Part shown: positions 1 through 7,555 of the stretch, one piece after another
Layout of the letters: each line of letters begins with the position of its first letter
Numbering within the stretch: the first letter of the stretch is position 1
Source: Lipingzhangella_A rawalii
GTDB taxonomy: Bacteria > Actinomycetota > Actinomycetes > Streptosporangiales > Streptosporangiaceae
Length of the DNA: 64,000 bases
Reading direction: 5' to 3'
Assembly: GCF_031628175.1 (NCBI RefSeq)
Contig: NZ_JAVLVT010000001.1
Location: 620,001-684,000, forward strand
Made by a program: the position numbers and the translations under genes
Notes under the pieces: model-generated
Database searches by the model: none
Told to the model about the DNA's origin: nothing
Seen by the model: the letters and a program-made list of their open reading frames with translations, nothing else

Positions 1-108
1 TCGCCTCCTGCTCCAGAGTGGCCTCCGCCGCGCGGTCCTGTGGGCCTGAGAGGTTCCGGGGAGGTTGCACCTTCGGCGCCCCTACGGGTGGGGACTCTCC
101 CGCGCGGT
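1..108 (-). ncRNA. Glycine riboswitch (single aptamer)
   Basis: Read on the minus strand, this segment contains the conserved glycine aptamer blocks in order: GGGAGAG at about 100-94, GGCGCCGAAGGTGCAA at about 80-65, CTCTCAGGC at about 53-45, then CCACAGGACCGCG and a final ACTCTGGAG near 20-12. These are the hallmark segments of the glycine riboswitch as seen upstream of glycine cleavage genes in actinobacteria. It points out of the left edge of the window, so its target gene is not visible. In mycobacteria and streptomycetes the gene after this MerR locus is gcvP, which fits glycine-dependent control of glycine decarboxylase. Only one aptamer is seen. Exact ends are approximate. Confidence 0.9.
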
Positions 109-143
109 ATCAGCGGCTCGCACTATTTCGTTGTGGGTGTCCC

Positions 144-171
144 ACTGTAGCTGAGGTGGATCGATCACCAA
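144..171 (-). promoter_or_regulatory. Possible promoter of the riboswitch transcript
   Basis: On the minus strand a -35-like TTGGTG (171-166) and a -10-like TACAGT (149-144) are separated by 16 bases, and would start transcription about 30 bases before the aptamer. Placement fits, but promoters of this kind occur by chance in such DNA. Confidence 0.35.
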
Positions 172-322
172 GAGTCCCCTCCCCCGGGGGGCAGTGAGAA
201 CATTGGCACCCTGCCGCGTCCTGCCTCCGGAGCATCGACCGGGAGGGTGCCAACCAGGGTGTCTATCCCCGGCCACGTGGATCGACTGCGGGACGTCGCC
301 ATCGGGGGAGTCCGGAGGGCGT

Positions 323-934
323 CTATCCCGTTTTGCGCTGTCGCCGCCGCCGGGCCAGTTCATCCGCGGGATACTCCGCGCCGGCCTCCTCTGGAGTGGT
401 GGGTACGCGCGACACCGGCTCGCCGGGCAGTTCCCCAAGGGCGTGTTCGAGTTCGTGCCGGACCTGTCCCAGGGCAATACCGAACACCGCGTGCCCGCCC
501 TGGAGCAGGTCCACCACCTCCTCGGTCGAGGTGCACTCGTGCACGGTGACCCCGTCACTCACGAGGGTGATCTGGGCCAGATCGGCGGCGGAACGCTCCC
601 GAAGCTGGGTCACCGCCATCCGGATCTGCTGAAGCGAGATACCGACGTCCAAGAGCCGTTTCACGACAGCAAGGAGCAGAATGTCGGCGAACGTGTAGTA
701 GCCACGCTCGCCGGAACCGTGCCCAGGCCTACTCGGCTCGACGAGCTGGGTTCGTGCCCAGTAGTCGAGCTGTCGATAGGTGATGCCCGCGGCCGTGCAC
801 GCTGCGGGAGCGCGATAACCGATATCCATAGGCAGCGCCTCTACGCTCTCGTCACACAGTAGGCCCTGCTCTCCGGCGCGCAACAGCGCTGCCTGTCTGT
901 GGTCGGAGGCTTTGCTTCCGCTGGTGACCGCCAC
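323..934 (-). CDS. MerR-family transcriptional regulator (Rv1830-like)
   Basis: DNA-binding regulator of the MerR family, about 203 residues. The core with GYRAPAAC, then ITYRQLDYWART, starts near residue 39 and forms the winged helix; the following ISLQQIR helix and the C-terminal ECTSTEEVVDLLQGG segment closely resemble the mycobacterial Rv1830 type. The GTG at 934 is preferred because GGAGG lies six bases before it; an upstream GTG at 973 has no ribosome site. The neighbours (DUF151 protein, garA, and the outward glycine riboswitch) reproduce the conserved mycobacterial order around Rv1827-Rv1832. Target genes are not evident from the window. The family assignment is firm; the regulon is not known here. 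Confidence 0.88.
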   Translation of the reverse strand: MAVTSGSKASDHRQAALLRAGEQGLLCDESVEALPMDIGYRAPAACTAAGITYRQLDYWARTQLVEPSRPGHGSGERGYYTFADILLLAVVKRLLDVGISLQQIRMAVTQLRERSAADLAQITLVSDGVTVHECTSTEEVVDLLQGGHAVFGIALGQVRHELEHALGELPGEPVSRVPTTPEEAGAEYPADELARRRRQRKTG

Positions 935-1240
935 GCCGAACCTCCGGCTTCTCGACCTGCGACGATTCGACACGGGGAGATTTGGGTTACGCCGCAGGTT
1001 GCATTCGGTAGCACGTTAGGCGGGGGCTGCGGACACCGTCAACGACATGCCCCGGCGCGTCGCGGAACCATCCACAGGGATCGACGGACGCTGTGCCCGG
1101 GACCATCCTCGGTTCATCCCGCCGGCGAGCCCGGAGCACGCCCCAGCTGGCGGCGGGAGCACCACAGGACCTACGGCCACGCACAGTTACCGCACGCCGT
1201 GCCACCGTGCCCAGCTCGGGGCGCGCCCGGCCGGCCCCGC
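935..1240. other. Intergenic region, nothing recognised
   Basis: About 300 bases between the MerR gene and the DUF151 gene. It must carry the promoter of the MerR gene on the minus strand, but no clear -10/-35 pair, hairpin or small gene with a ribosome site was found. Confidence 0.5.
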
Positions 1241-1711
1241 TCAGGTGGTGCGGCCGAAGTCCTCGGGGCTGATCTGGTCCAGGAACTCCCGGAACCGCTC
1301 GACCTCGTTCTCCTGCTCGTCCGGGATCGGCACTCCCGCCTCATCAATGACGTCCTCGTGAGCGTAGATCGCCGCGCCCATTCGCAACGCCAGGGCGATC
1401 GAGTCGGACGGGCGTGCGCTGACCTCGGTCCCGTCTGCGAACACCAACTCGGCGTAGAAGATCCCGTCCTGGAGCCCGGTGATATTGACCGTCTCCAGAC
1501 TGGCGTCCAGCGCTTGGAGAACGTCGCGGAACAGGTCATGCGTCAGCGGACGCGCCGGGGTTGCTCCCTGCTGTGCGAGGGCGATGGCCGTGGCCTCCAC
1601 AGCACCTATCCAGATGGGTAGATAGCGCTCCCCATCCGTCTCCTTGAGTAGGACGATCGGTTGATTCGAGGGCATCTCGACTCGGACGCCGACAACCTCC
1701 ATGTGCTTCAC
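1241..1711 (-). CDS. Bifunctional nuclease family protein (DUF151)
   Basis: A 156-residue protein of the DUF151 / bifunctional nuclease (BFN) family, whose plant member has DNase and RNase activity; the bacterial role is unclear. Visible family features are the start VEMPSNQPIVLLKE, the LPIWIGAVEATAIA block, and the SARPSDSIALALR block. The GTG at 1711 is chosen because GGACGGAG lies just before it; an ATG nine bases later is also possible, while the longer upstream frame lacks a ribosome site. It sits between garA and the MerR gene as in mycobacteria, although a strong terminator-like hairpin separates it from garA. Confidence 0.85.
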   Translation of the reverse strand: MKHMEVVGVRVEMPSNQPIVLLKETDGERYLPIWIGAVEATAIALAQQGATPARPLTHDLFRDVLQALDASLETVNITGLQDGIFYAELVFADGTEVSARPSDSIALALRMGAAIYAHEDVIDEAGVPIPDEQENEVERFREFLDQISPEDFGRTT

Positions 1712-1862
1712 TGCGGCTCCGTCCCACGACTCGGCGCGTTGGACAACGGCACTTGCCACCCGGGGCTGCGCCTCGATTCTCACAGTACCCCGCGCGCCCG
1801 CGGCCACACGGAGGCAGTTTTCTCACCGCTACCCGCCGCGCGCCGCACCGCCACCGGATCGA

Positions 1863-1894
1863 CGCATCCACCGTGCGGCGGCACGGTGGATGCG
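1863..1894 (-). terminator. Strong hairpin downstream of garA
   Basis: A perfect 14-bp inverted repeat CGCATCCACCGTGC / GCACGGTGGATGCG with a 4-base loop, about 80-110 bases after the garA stop on the minus strand. No T-run follows, as is common for terminators in high-GC actinobacteria. Confidence 0.75.
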
Positions 1895-1975
1895 CGTGGT
1901 CGTCCGAGCTGTCCAGGTCCGTTCAGATCTGTCCGGAAGATTGTCCGACCGGAAGCAGCCGTAAACGTCGAGAAC

Positions 1976-2515
1976 TCAGGTGCGCTGGGAACTGGTCACC
2001 AGGACCAGACGGAACTTACCGATCTGTACCTCGTCGCCGCCCCCGAGTTCGGCCTCGTCAATCCGTTCCCGATTGACATAGGTCCCGTTCAGGCTGCCCA
2101 CATCGCGCACGGCGAACGAGGTACCGCGCCGGTAGAACTCCACGTGTCGACGGGACACCGTGACATCGTCCAGGAAAATGTCGGCGTTGGGGTGGCGCCC
2201 CACAGTGGTGACATCCGAGTCCAGCAGGAAACGGCTGCCGGCGTTGGGGCCACGTTTGACCACCAACAGGGCGGTACCTGGCGGCAGCGCCTCCACGGAC
2301 GGAGACTCGGCAGGTTCCTCGGCGTCGGTCTCGGTGTCCAGAGCCTGGATCCCGGAGATGGATATGGTCGATGTGGTCTCGCCGGCGGAGTCCCGGGAAC
2401 GCTGGCCGGTAGATCCGCGGGTGCTACCCGCCTGGAGCGGGGTTCCACAGTTGGAGCAGAAGCGGGCATCATCCGCAACGGCGTGACCGCACTGCGTGCA
2501 GTGAACGCTCGGCAT
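1976..2515 (-). CDS. garA: FHA-domain signalling protein, GarA/OdhI type
   Basis: A 179-residue protein with three recognisable parts. Residues 6-23 hold four cysteines (C6, C9, C20, C23) spaced as a zinc ribbon. An ETTS motif at 46-49 matches the threonine pair that PknB/PknG phosphorylate in GarA and OdhI. Residues 82-175 are an FHA domain with GRHP (106-109), SRRH (121-124) and NGT (143-145), the phosphothreonine-binding loops. In mycobacteria and corynebacteria the protein, when unphosphorylated, inhibits 2-oxoglutarate dehydrogenase and related enzymes; phosphorylation of the ETTS makes its own FHA bind it and shuts it off. The zinc ribbon is absent from mycobacterial GarA but is seen in streptomycete-type homologues. 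Gene order supports the call. Confidence 0.85.
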   Translation of the reverse strand: MPSVHCTQCGHAVADDARFCSNCGTPLQAGSTRGSTGQRSRDSAGETTSTISISGIQALDTETDAEEPAESPSVEALPPGTALLVVKRGPNAGSRFLLDSDVTTVGRHPNADIFLDDVTVSRRHVEFYRRGTSFAVRDVGSLNGTYVNRERIDEAELGGGDEVQIGKFRLVLVTSSQRT

Positions 2516-2854
2516 CGTCTCGGCTCGGCCTCCTACCCCGCGTACGGCGGTACGTGTTGTATATGTGCGTGCTCCGGGGCGATCGCTGCCGAAGTGCCCG
2601 ACACTCCGTGGCGAACTCGCTGGTCAGGGCTCACCTCTACGCTACCGCGCCTTCCACGCAGCGTGTGGACCCCGTGGCGGTCGCAAGGCCGGCTCTGTAC
2701 GCAACTGGCGCTGCACAGCGTCCCTACACCGACCACCACCGTCCATCCCGCCCTGGAGCACTCGACTCTAAACCATATCCGGGCCCGACGGCCCCGTGTG
2801 CCAGTGGTTCCGGTGGTCGTGGCCCGGTTCGGGGTCCGGGCCACGACCAGGGGA
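2516..2854. other. Intergenic region between garA and the mannose-1-phosphate guanylyltransferase gene
   Basis: About 340 bases. It contains the terminator of the upstream gene at 2815-2848 and presumably the garA promoter. Mycobacteria and streptomycetes often have gcvH and DUF881 genes near here; none is present and no other gene was found. Confidence 0.6.
2815..2848 (-). terminator. Terminator of the guanylyltransferase gene
   Basis: Perfect 13-bp inverted repeat GGTCGTGGCCCGG / CCGGGCCACGACC with an 8-base loop, starting seven bases after the stop codon of the gene at 2855. Confidence 0.85.
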
Positions 2855-5353
2855 TCAGGCGTCGGCGTTCTCCACCACCAGGGCCCACTCCGCCAGCAGT
2901 TGTTGGGCCGTTGCTCCATCGTCGGCCTCCGCCCACAGGTGGGTGACCGCTTCGGAGGGATCGGGAAGCACCAGCACCCAGGATCCGTCCTGCTCTGCTA
3001 CCCGCACGCCGTCCGTGGTGTCCAGCGTGCGGTCTCCGGCCGCCTCGACGACGGCCCGCATAACACTTCCCTTCACCGCCCAGGGTGTGGGCACCGACCG
3101 ACGCAGCAGGTGCGCCCCCGGGATCCGCGCGTTGATCTGACTCAACGACAACCGGGCACGTGCCACCAGCCCCAACAGTCGCACGAACGCAGCGACAGCG
3201 TCACTCGTTCGGGAGAACTCCGGAATCACGAAACCGCCGCGCCCATCACCGGCAAAGATGATGTCCGGGCTGGTCGCCGCCCGGGTGAGCTGGTCGGTGG
3301 CGGTCGCCGTCCACCGAACCGAGACCCCGTGTCCGCTGCACACCTGCTCGGCGATTCGGGTGGTGGTCACGGGCAGTGCAACCGCACCCTGTTGACGCTC
3401 CGCCGCCACCAGGTCCAACAGCACCAGCAGAGCCCGGTCACCGGGAACGAGTTCGCCCTTCTCGTCAACCACGGACAGGCGTTCGGCGACCGGGTCGAAC
3501 CGTACGCCAAGGTCAGCCCGCGCGGAGGCCACGAGCTCGCCCAGGTGTTGCAGATCCCGCATCTCCTTGGCGGTCGTGTCGGTCGGAAACGCCTCGTCGA
3601 GCCGGTTGTTGACCGTGAGCACGTCCACGCCCAGACGTCCGAGCAGGCTCGGCAGGATCAGCGCACCGGTGCCGCCGGCACAGTCCACCACGACCTTGAG
3701 GCCGGCATCGGCCACACCGGTGAGATCGACCGTGCGTACCAGCTCGTGCGTGTAGGTTTCCAAGCCACGGGAGGGGAAGGACAGTTCCGCGATCTCGCCG
3801 GGGAAGGCCCGACGATACTCCTGTCGGGTGAAGACCCGCTCCAGCTTGCGTTGGGCAGCCGGGGACAGGTCCGCGCCCTGGTCGTCCAGGAACAGGATGT
3901 CCACGGACTGGGGATCCCCCACCGACGTGCGCAGGGCTATTCCCCCATCGACTCCGCCCTGCGCGGTGTGGAACCGCGCCACCGGGAGGGGTGTGGCTTC
4001 CAGGTCCTGCACGTCGATAGCTCCGGCCGTCAACGCGCTGATCACCGCCCGCTTGAGGGTGCGCGCGGCACGCGAGGCGTCACGTGAGGTGGTCACGGTC
4101 GCACCCTTGCGCAGGGTCGTGGCGTAGGCACTGGCCAGACGCACCGCGAGTTCCGGCGTGATCTCGACGTTGATGAGTCCGCTGACCCCACGTGGCCCGA
4201 AGAGGGACCGCTGGCCCCGAGACTCCCAGATCACGTTGCTGTTGACGACGGCCCCGGCCTCGATCGTCTTGAAGGGGTAGACCTTGACGTCGTTGGCGAG
4301 GTATGCCTCGGACTCGACGACACACTCCTCCCCGACGATCACCCCCTCCTCCATTCGGGCGCCGGCCATGACGTCGGTTCCCTTACCGATGACGCAGCCG
4401 CGTAGGTTACTGCTGGCACCGATGTAGGAGTTGTCGTGGACCACCGCACGGTGCAGGAACGCTTCCGAACGCACCACGGCGTTCCGCCCGAGCACCGTGA
4501 ACTCGCGCAACTCTGCACCCGACTCGACCTTGGCATAGTCGCCGACGTACAGCGGACCCTTGAGTACCGCGTCGGGGGCCACGTCCGCCCCCTCGGCGAT
4601 CCAGACCCCCGGCGAGACCTCGAAACCGTCGATCTCCACATCGACCTTGCCCGAGAGGACATCCGCCTGGGCACGCAGGTAGCTCTCGTGTGTCCCCACA
4701 TCCTCCCAATAGCCCTCGGCCACATATCCGTACAGCGGATGGCCGTCGGCGAGCATGCGGGGAAACACGTCGGCGGAGAAGTCCACCACCTCCCCCTGGG
4801 GGACATAGTCCAACACCTCGGGTTCCATGATGTAGATCCCGGTGTTGACGGTGTCGGAGAAGACCTGCCCCCAGGTCGGCTTCTCCAAGAAGCGCTGGAC
4901 CCGCCCCTCGTCGTCGATGATGACGATCCCGAACTCCAGGGGATTCTCCACCCGCTTCAGACCGATCGTGACCGCGGCCCCCCGCTCCCGGTGCGAGCGG
5001 ATCATGTCGCTGAGGTCGATATCGGTCAGCGCATCCCCGGAGATCACCAGGAACGGTTCCCCCCGCAGGTACTGCTCCGCGTTGCGCACACTCCCGGCGG
5101 TGCCCAGCGGCACCTCCTCGGCGACGTAACGCACGTTCATCCCGAGTTCCTCGCCATCACCGAAGTAGTTTCGGATCAGGGTCGCCAGGAACTGCACGGT
5201 GACGATCGTGTCGTCGAGCCCGTGCCGGCGGAGCAGGCGCAGCACGTGCTCCATGATCGGGCGGTTCACCACCGGCAGCAGGGGCTTGGGCTGGTTCGCC
5301 GTCATCGGTCGCAGCCTGGTGCCCTCACCACCGGCCATCACAACAGCCCGCAT
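2855..5353 (-). CDS. Mannose-1-phosphate guanylyltransferase with C-terminal phosphomannomutase-like domain
   Basis: An 832-residue fusion. The first ~235 residues are a nucleotidyltransferase with the signature AGGEGTRLRP near the start, expected to make GDP-mannose (or a related NDP-sugar) from mannose-1-phosphate. Hexapeptide repeats (about 250-370) form a left-handed beta helix. The rest resembles phosphomannomutase/phosphoglucomutase, including a TSRDASRAAR segment like the first conserved block. However the active-site TASHNP loop is not seen: the equivalent place reads RTSVGDP, so mutase activity is doubtful. The ATG at 5353 has GGGAGGTGG just upstream. GDP-mannose would feed phosphatidylinositol mannosides or glycoconjugates; the neighbouring phosphatidyltransferase fits a cell-envelope role. 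Confidence 0.85.
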   Translation of the reverse strand: MRAVVMAGGEGTRLRPMTANQPKPLLPVVNRPIMEHVLRLLRRHGLDDTIVTVQFLATLIRNYFGDGEELGMNVRYVAEEVPLGTAGSVRNAEQYLRGEPFLVISGDALTDIDLSDMIRSHRERGAAVTIGLKRVENPLEFGIVIIDDEGRVQRFLEKPTWGQVFSDTVNTGIYIMEPEVLDYVPQGEVVDFSADVFPRMLADGHPLYGYVAEGYWEDVGTHESYLRAQADVLSGKVDVEIDGFEVSPGVWIAEGADVAPDAVLKGPLYVGDYAKVESGAELREFTVLGRNAVVRSEAFLHRAVVHDNSYIGASSNLRGCVIGKGTDVMAGARMEEGVIVGEECVVESEAYLANDVKVYPFKTIEAGAVVNSNVIWESRGQRSLFGPRGVSGLINVEITPELAVRLASAYATTLRKGATVTTSRDASRAARTLKRAVISALTAGAIDVQDLEATPLPVARFHTAQGGVDGGIALRTSVGDPQSVDILFLDDQGADLSPAAQRKLERVFTRQEYRRAFPGEIAELSFPSRGLETYTHELVRTVDLTGVADAGLKVVVDCAGGTGALILPSLLGRLGVDVLTVNNRLDEAFPTDTTAKEMRDLQHLGELVASARADLGVRFDPVAERLSVVDEKGELVPGDRALLVLLDLVAAERQQGAVALPVTTTRIAEQVCSGHGVSVRWTATATDQLTRAATSPDIIFAGDGRGGFVIPEFSRTSDAVAAFVRLLGLVARARLSLSQINARIPGAHLLRRSVPTPWAVKGSVMRAVVEAAGDRTLDTTDGVRVAEQDGSWVLVLPDPSEAVTHLWAEADDGATAQQLLAEWALVVENADA

Positions 5354-5471
5354 ACTAGATCCACCTCCCCAGTCCAGGTTGCCCACGGTGCACTGACGGT
5401 TCTGCTGGGGAGTCCGGAGTGTGTTGTCTGGTCACAGACACGCCGCTCCTCTCGGTCCGGGTGGCGGGGAG

Positions 5472-6068
5472 TTATCGGGCCCGCGTATGCGCAGTCAGCT
5501 TCCAGCTCTGCACCGCGTACAGTGCGCCGGCCCACCAGTAGAGAGCAGTTCCCCAAATCGCGAATGCCCAACCAAGAATCTCGGCCACATCGCCCGCGAC
5601 ACCGGGAGTCCCGGCAACGAAGAGGAGAGGGAAGGCGTAGAGCAGACACAGGGTGGCTGCCTTACCGGCGAAGTTCACGGGCAACGGCCCGTAACCGAAG
5701 TAGCGCAACACCGGAAGTGCCGCCACGATCAGCACGTCCCGAAGTACCAGCGCCACGAGCAGCCAGACCGGCACCACGTCCCGGATGACCAAACCGAGCA
5801 CCGCCGCGAAGATATAGAGCCGGTCCGCCATTGGATCGAGCAACATCCCGACCCGGCTGACCTGGTTCCAGGCCCGTGCAATCTTGCCGTCCAGCCAGTC
5901 GGTGACACCCGCGAAGGCGAGGACCCCCAGAGCCCACCAGTCGGCCTCGGGAACGAGGACCAGCCAGAGAAACAGCGGGACACCGAGTATCCGCGCACAA
6001 CTCAATGCGTTCGGTAACGTCCAGACACGTTCCGATCCGGAGTGCTCCGCTGTCACGTGGATCGCCAC
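5472..6068 (-). CDS. CDP-alcohol phosphatidyltransferase (PgsA2-like)
   Basis: Integral membrane enzyme of about 198 residues. The class I signature D-x2-DG-x2-AR-x8-G-x3-D-x3-D is complete: TDWLDGKIAR followed by GMLLDPMADR. Such enzymes transfer a phosphatidyl group from CDP-diacylglycerol to an alcohol such as glycerol-3-phosphate or inositol phosphate; the alcohol cannot be read from the sequence. Several hydrophobic helices follow. In Mycobacterium tuberculosis pgsA2 lies close to garA, as here. The start is uncertain: GTG at 6068 follows GGGAGG at a short spacing; an ATG at 6110 in frame lacks a ribosome site and a GTG at 6056 is also possible. Confidence 0.82.
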   Translation of the reverse strand: MAIHVTAEHSGSERVWTLPNALSCARILGVPLFLWLVLVPEADWWALGVLAFAGVTDWLDGKIARAWNQVSRVGMLLDPMADRLYIFAAVLGLVIRDVVPVWLLVALVLRDVLIVAALPVLRYFGYGPLPVNFAGKAATLCLLYAFPLLFVAGTPGVAGDVAEILGWAFAIWGTALYWWAGALYAVQSWKLTAHTRAR

Positions 6069-6242
6069 CCCACCTCCCGGTCCGTTGTCGAGCCTACCCA
6101 TCGCGTGCATATCGCCGGTTACGGACGTGCGGAACCACGGTCGGGATTTTCTTCCCCACAGTCGTCACTCGCCGGAACGCCCCACCACCATTCTCGGCCA
6201 CGCACTGACAGGATGCGGAACCGGGAACCCGGGTATCCAGGT

Positions 6243-6257
6243 TGCCGCGCGGCGGCA
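6243..6257 (-). terminator. Weak hairpin after the ArsA-like gene
   Basis: Six-bp inverted repeat TGCCGC / GCGGCA with a three-base loop just past the stop codon at 6264 on the minus strand. Short and without a T-run, so only a possible terminator. Confidence 0.3.
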
Positions 6258-6263
6258 CCGGCG

Positions 6264-7166
6264 TTAACTGAGGTCCCGCAGTCGCTGTACTCCGGTCGGT
6301 TCCTGGGCCAGCAGCGGCTGCTCGATCAGCCCGCAGTCGCCGAAGCGCTCTCGAACCTCGGCCAGGATCGCGGGGTCGGCATCCACCGGAACCTGGTTGA
6401 GTGCCACGGGTCCGAGACGCAGCCCAGCTTCTTCCAGCTGGCGTCGGGCACGTTGGGTCTCCGCCAGCACCATGCGACGTGGGAGCAACACGAGCCGCAC
6501 CTCGGACTCTTCGCGTAGCCGTCGTGCCGTGGTCTCCAGGCGGATCCGGCGCGCGTGTAGACGCTGAAGCAGCGGGTCGGTCTGGCCGTCGGGATCATCC
6601 CCGCCGATGGCGTCAACGGCCAGGGCCTCGGCGCGCCGGGCGCGATCACGGTGCCGGGCCAGTCCCTGTACCCATGGGGTAAGTAGGCTCGGCAGACTCA
6701 CCATCCGCAGCAACTGCCCGGTGGGGGCACTGTCCACCACGAGACAGTCGAACTCCTCAGGGACACGCTCCATCGCACCCATAAGCTGGTCGGCCAGGGC
6801 CGACTCCACCATTCCCGGTGTCTGGGTGGCGTGGCGGAGGTGGCGCTGCACCGCGGGCATGATCTCGGCCGGCACGACGCTGTGGGCGTCCTCGACGACC
6901 TCTGCGACGCGGCGCCGCACGGCGTCCTCACCGTCGGGTTCCCACACCCACAGTCCGGCCACGATCTCGGTCGGGGTGTCTCCGAGTGGCGTGCCCAGTA
7001 CGTCGGCCAGCGAGTGCGCCGGGTCCGTGGAGATGAGCAGCGTGCGCAGGCCCGCCGCGGCCTGCCCCAGGGCGAAGGCCCCGGCCATGGTGGTCTTTCC
7101 CACACCACCCTTCCCGCCGAAGAAGGTGATCGGTTCCGAGCCCGCGGTCTGCACGCTCAACAGCAC
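6264..7166 (-). CDS. ArsA/GET3-family ATPase
   Basis: A 300-residue soluble ATPase of the ArsA/Get3 class. The deviant Walker A FFGGKGGVGKTT lies at residues 15-26, followed by STDPAHSLADVLGT, the family switch I region, and DSAPTGQLLRM, the A-loop/switch II region. Family members move arsenite or tail-anchored proteins, but the actinobacterial single-domain forms have no settled function. Its GTG start overlaps the last ten bases of the preceding small gene, so translation is likely coupled. Linkage with a small protein ending in Cys-Cys and with CstA suggests a joint function rather than arsenic resistance; no ars genes are near. The unit is transcribed from cstA down. Confidence 0.85.
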   Translation of the reverse strand: MLLSVQTAGSEPITFFGGKGGVGKTTMAGAFALGQAAAGLRTLLISTDPAHSLADVLGTPLGDTPTEIVAGLWVWEPDGEDAVRRRVAEVVEDAHSVVPAEIMPAVQRHLRHATQTPGMVESALADQLMGAMERVPEEFDCLVVDSAPTGQLLRMVSLPSLLTPWVQGLARHRDRARRAEALAVDAIGGDDPDGQTDPLLQRLHARRIRLETTARRLREESEVRLVLLPRRMVLAETQRARRQLEEAGLRLGPVALNQVPVDADPAILAEVRERFGDCGLIEQPLLAQEPTGVQRLRDLS

Positions 7167-7507
7167 ACCTGAGGTTCACCGAAGGTTTCGGCCCCCATAC
7201 GCCGATGCCAGTCGTGCAGGTCGGCGACGAGATACGGGACCAGATCCAGCGTCTCGTAGGCCACCGGGTTGGCGACTCCGAGGCTCTCCAGCAACACCAG
7301 GGCACGCATCGTGTCCGCCTGCCGCCGGGCCTCACGCTCCCGGGCGTGACCCCAGCGGGAGTCGAAGACCGCCTGGTGGAAAGCGTCGAACCGACGCCAA
7401 GCCCACACCACCCGTTGCCAGGCGCGCCGGGCCGGGTTCCCGTTCGGGATTCCCGGGCCCGGACGCTCCTGCGGCTGCTCCGGCTGCTCCGGCTGGATGG
7501 GGTGCAT
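7157..7507 (-). CDS. Cory-CC-star family small protein
   Basis: A 116-residue protein that ends in Val-Cys-Cys directly before the stop, the defining feature of the cory-CC-star family found next to cstA and ArsA-type genes in actinobacteria. The middle contains a WRRFDAFHQAVFDS segment and a predicted helical region; there is no signal peptide or membrane span. Function is unknown. The stop codon overlaps the GTG of the ArsA-like ATPase and the gene begins 48 bases after cstA, so the three form one unit. The twin C-terminal cysteines could bind metal or an acyl group or be recognised by the ATPase, which is inference. Confidence 0.8.
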   Translation of the reverse strand: MHPIQPEQPEQPQERPGPGIPNGNPARRAWQRVVWAWRRFDAFHQAVFDSRWGHAREREARRQADTMRALVLLESLGVANPVAYETLDLVPYLVADLHDWHRRMGAETFGEPQVCC

Positions 7508-7555
7508 GGGCTACGCAGAACCTCCCTGGCCAGCAGGACCGGCTGCTGGGTCGTC

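Noticed and set aside
1661..4087. Very long plus-strand open frame opposite garA and the guanylyltransferase
   Set aside because: It is antisense to two genes with clear conserved domains, is low-complexity and has no ribosome site; long antisense frames are normal at this GC content.
6264..7166. Arsenite efflux ATPase ArsA
   Set aside because: Single ATPase domain, no arsB/arsD/arsR nearby, and linkage to cstA and a cory-CC-star gene argue for another role.
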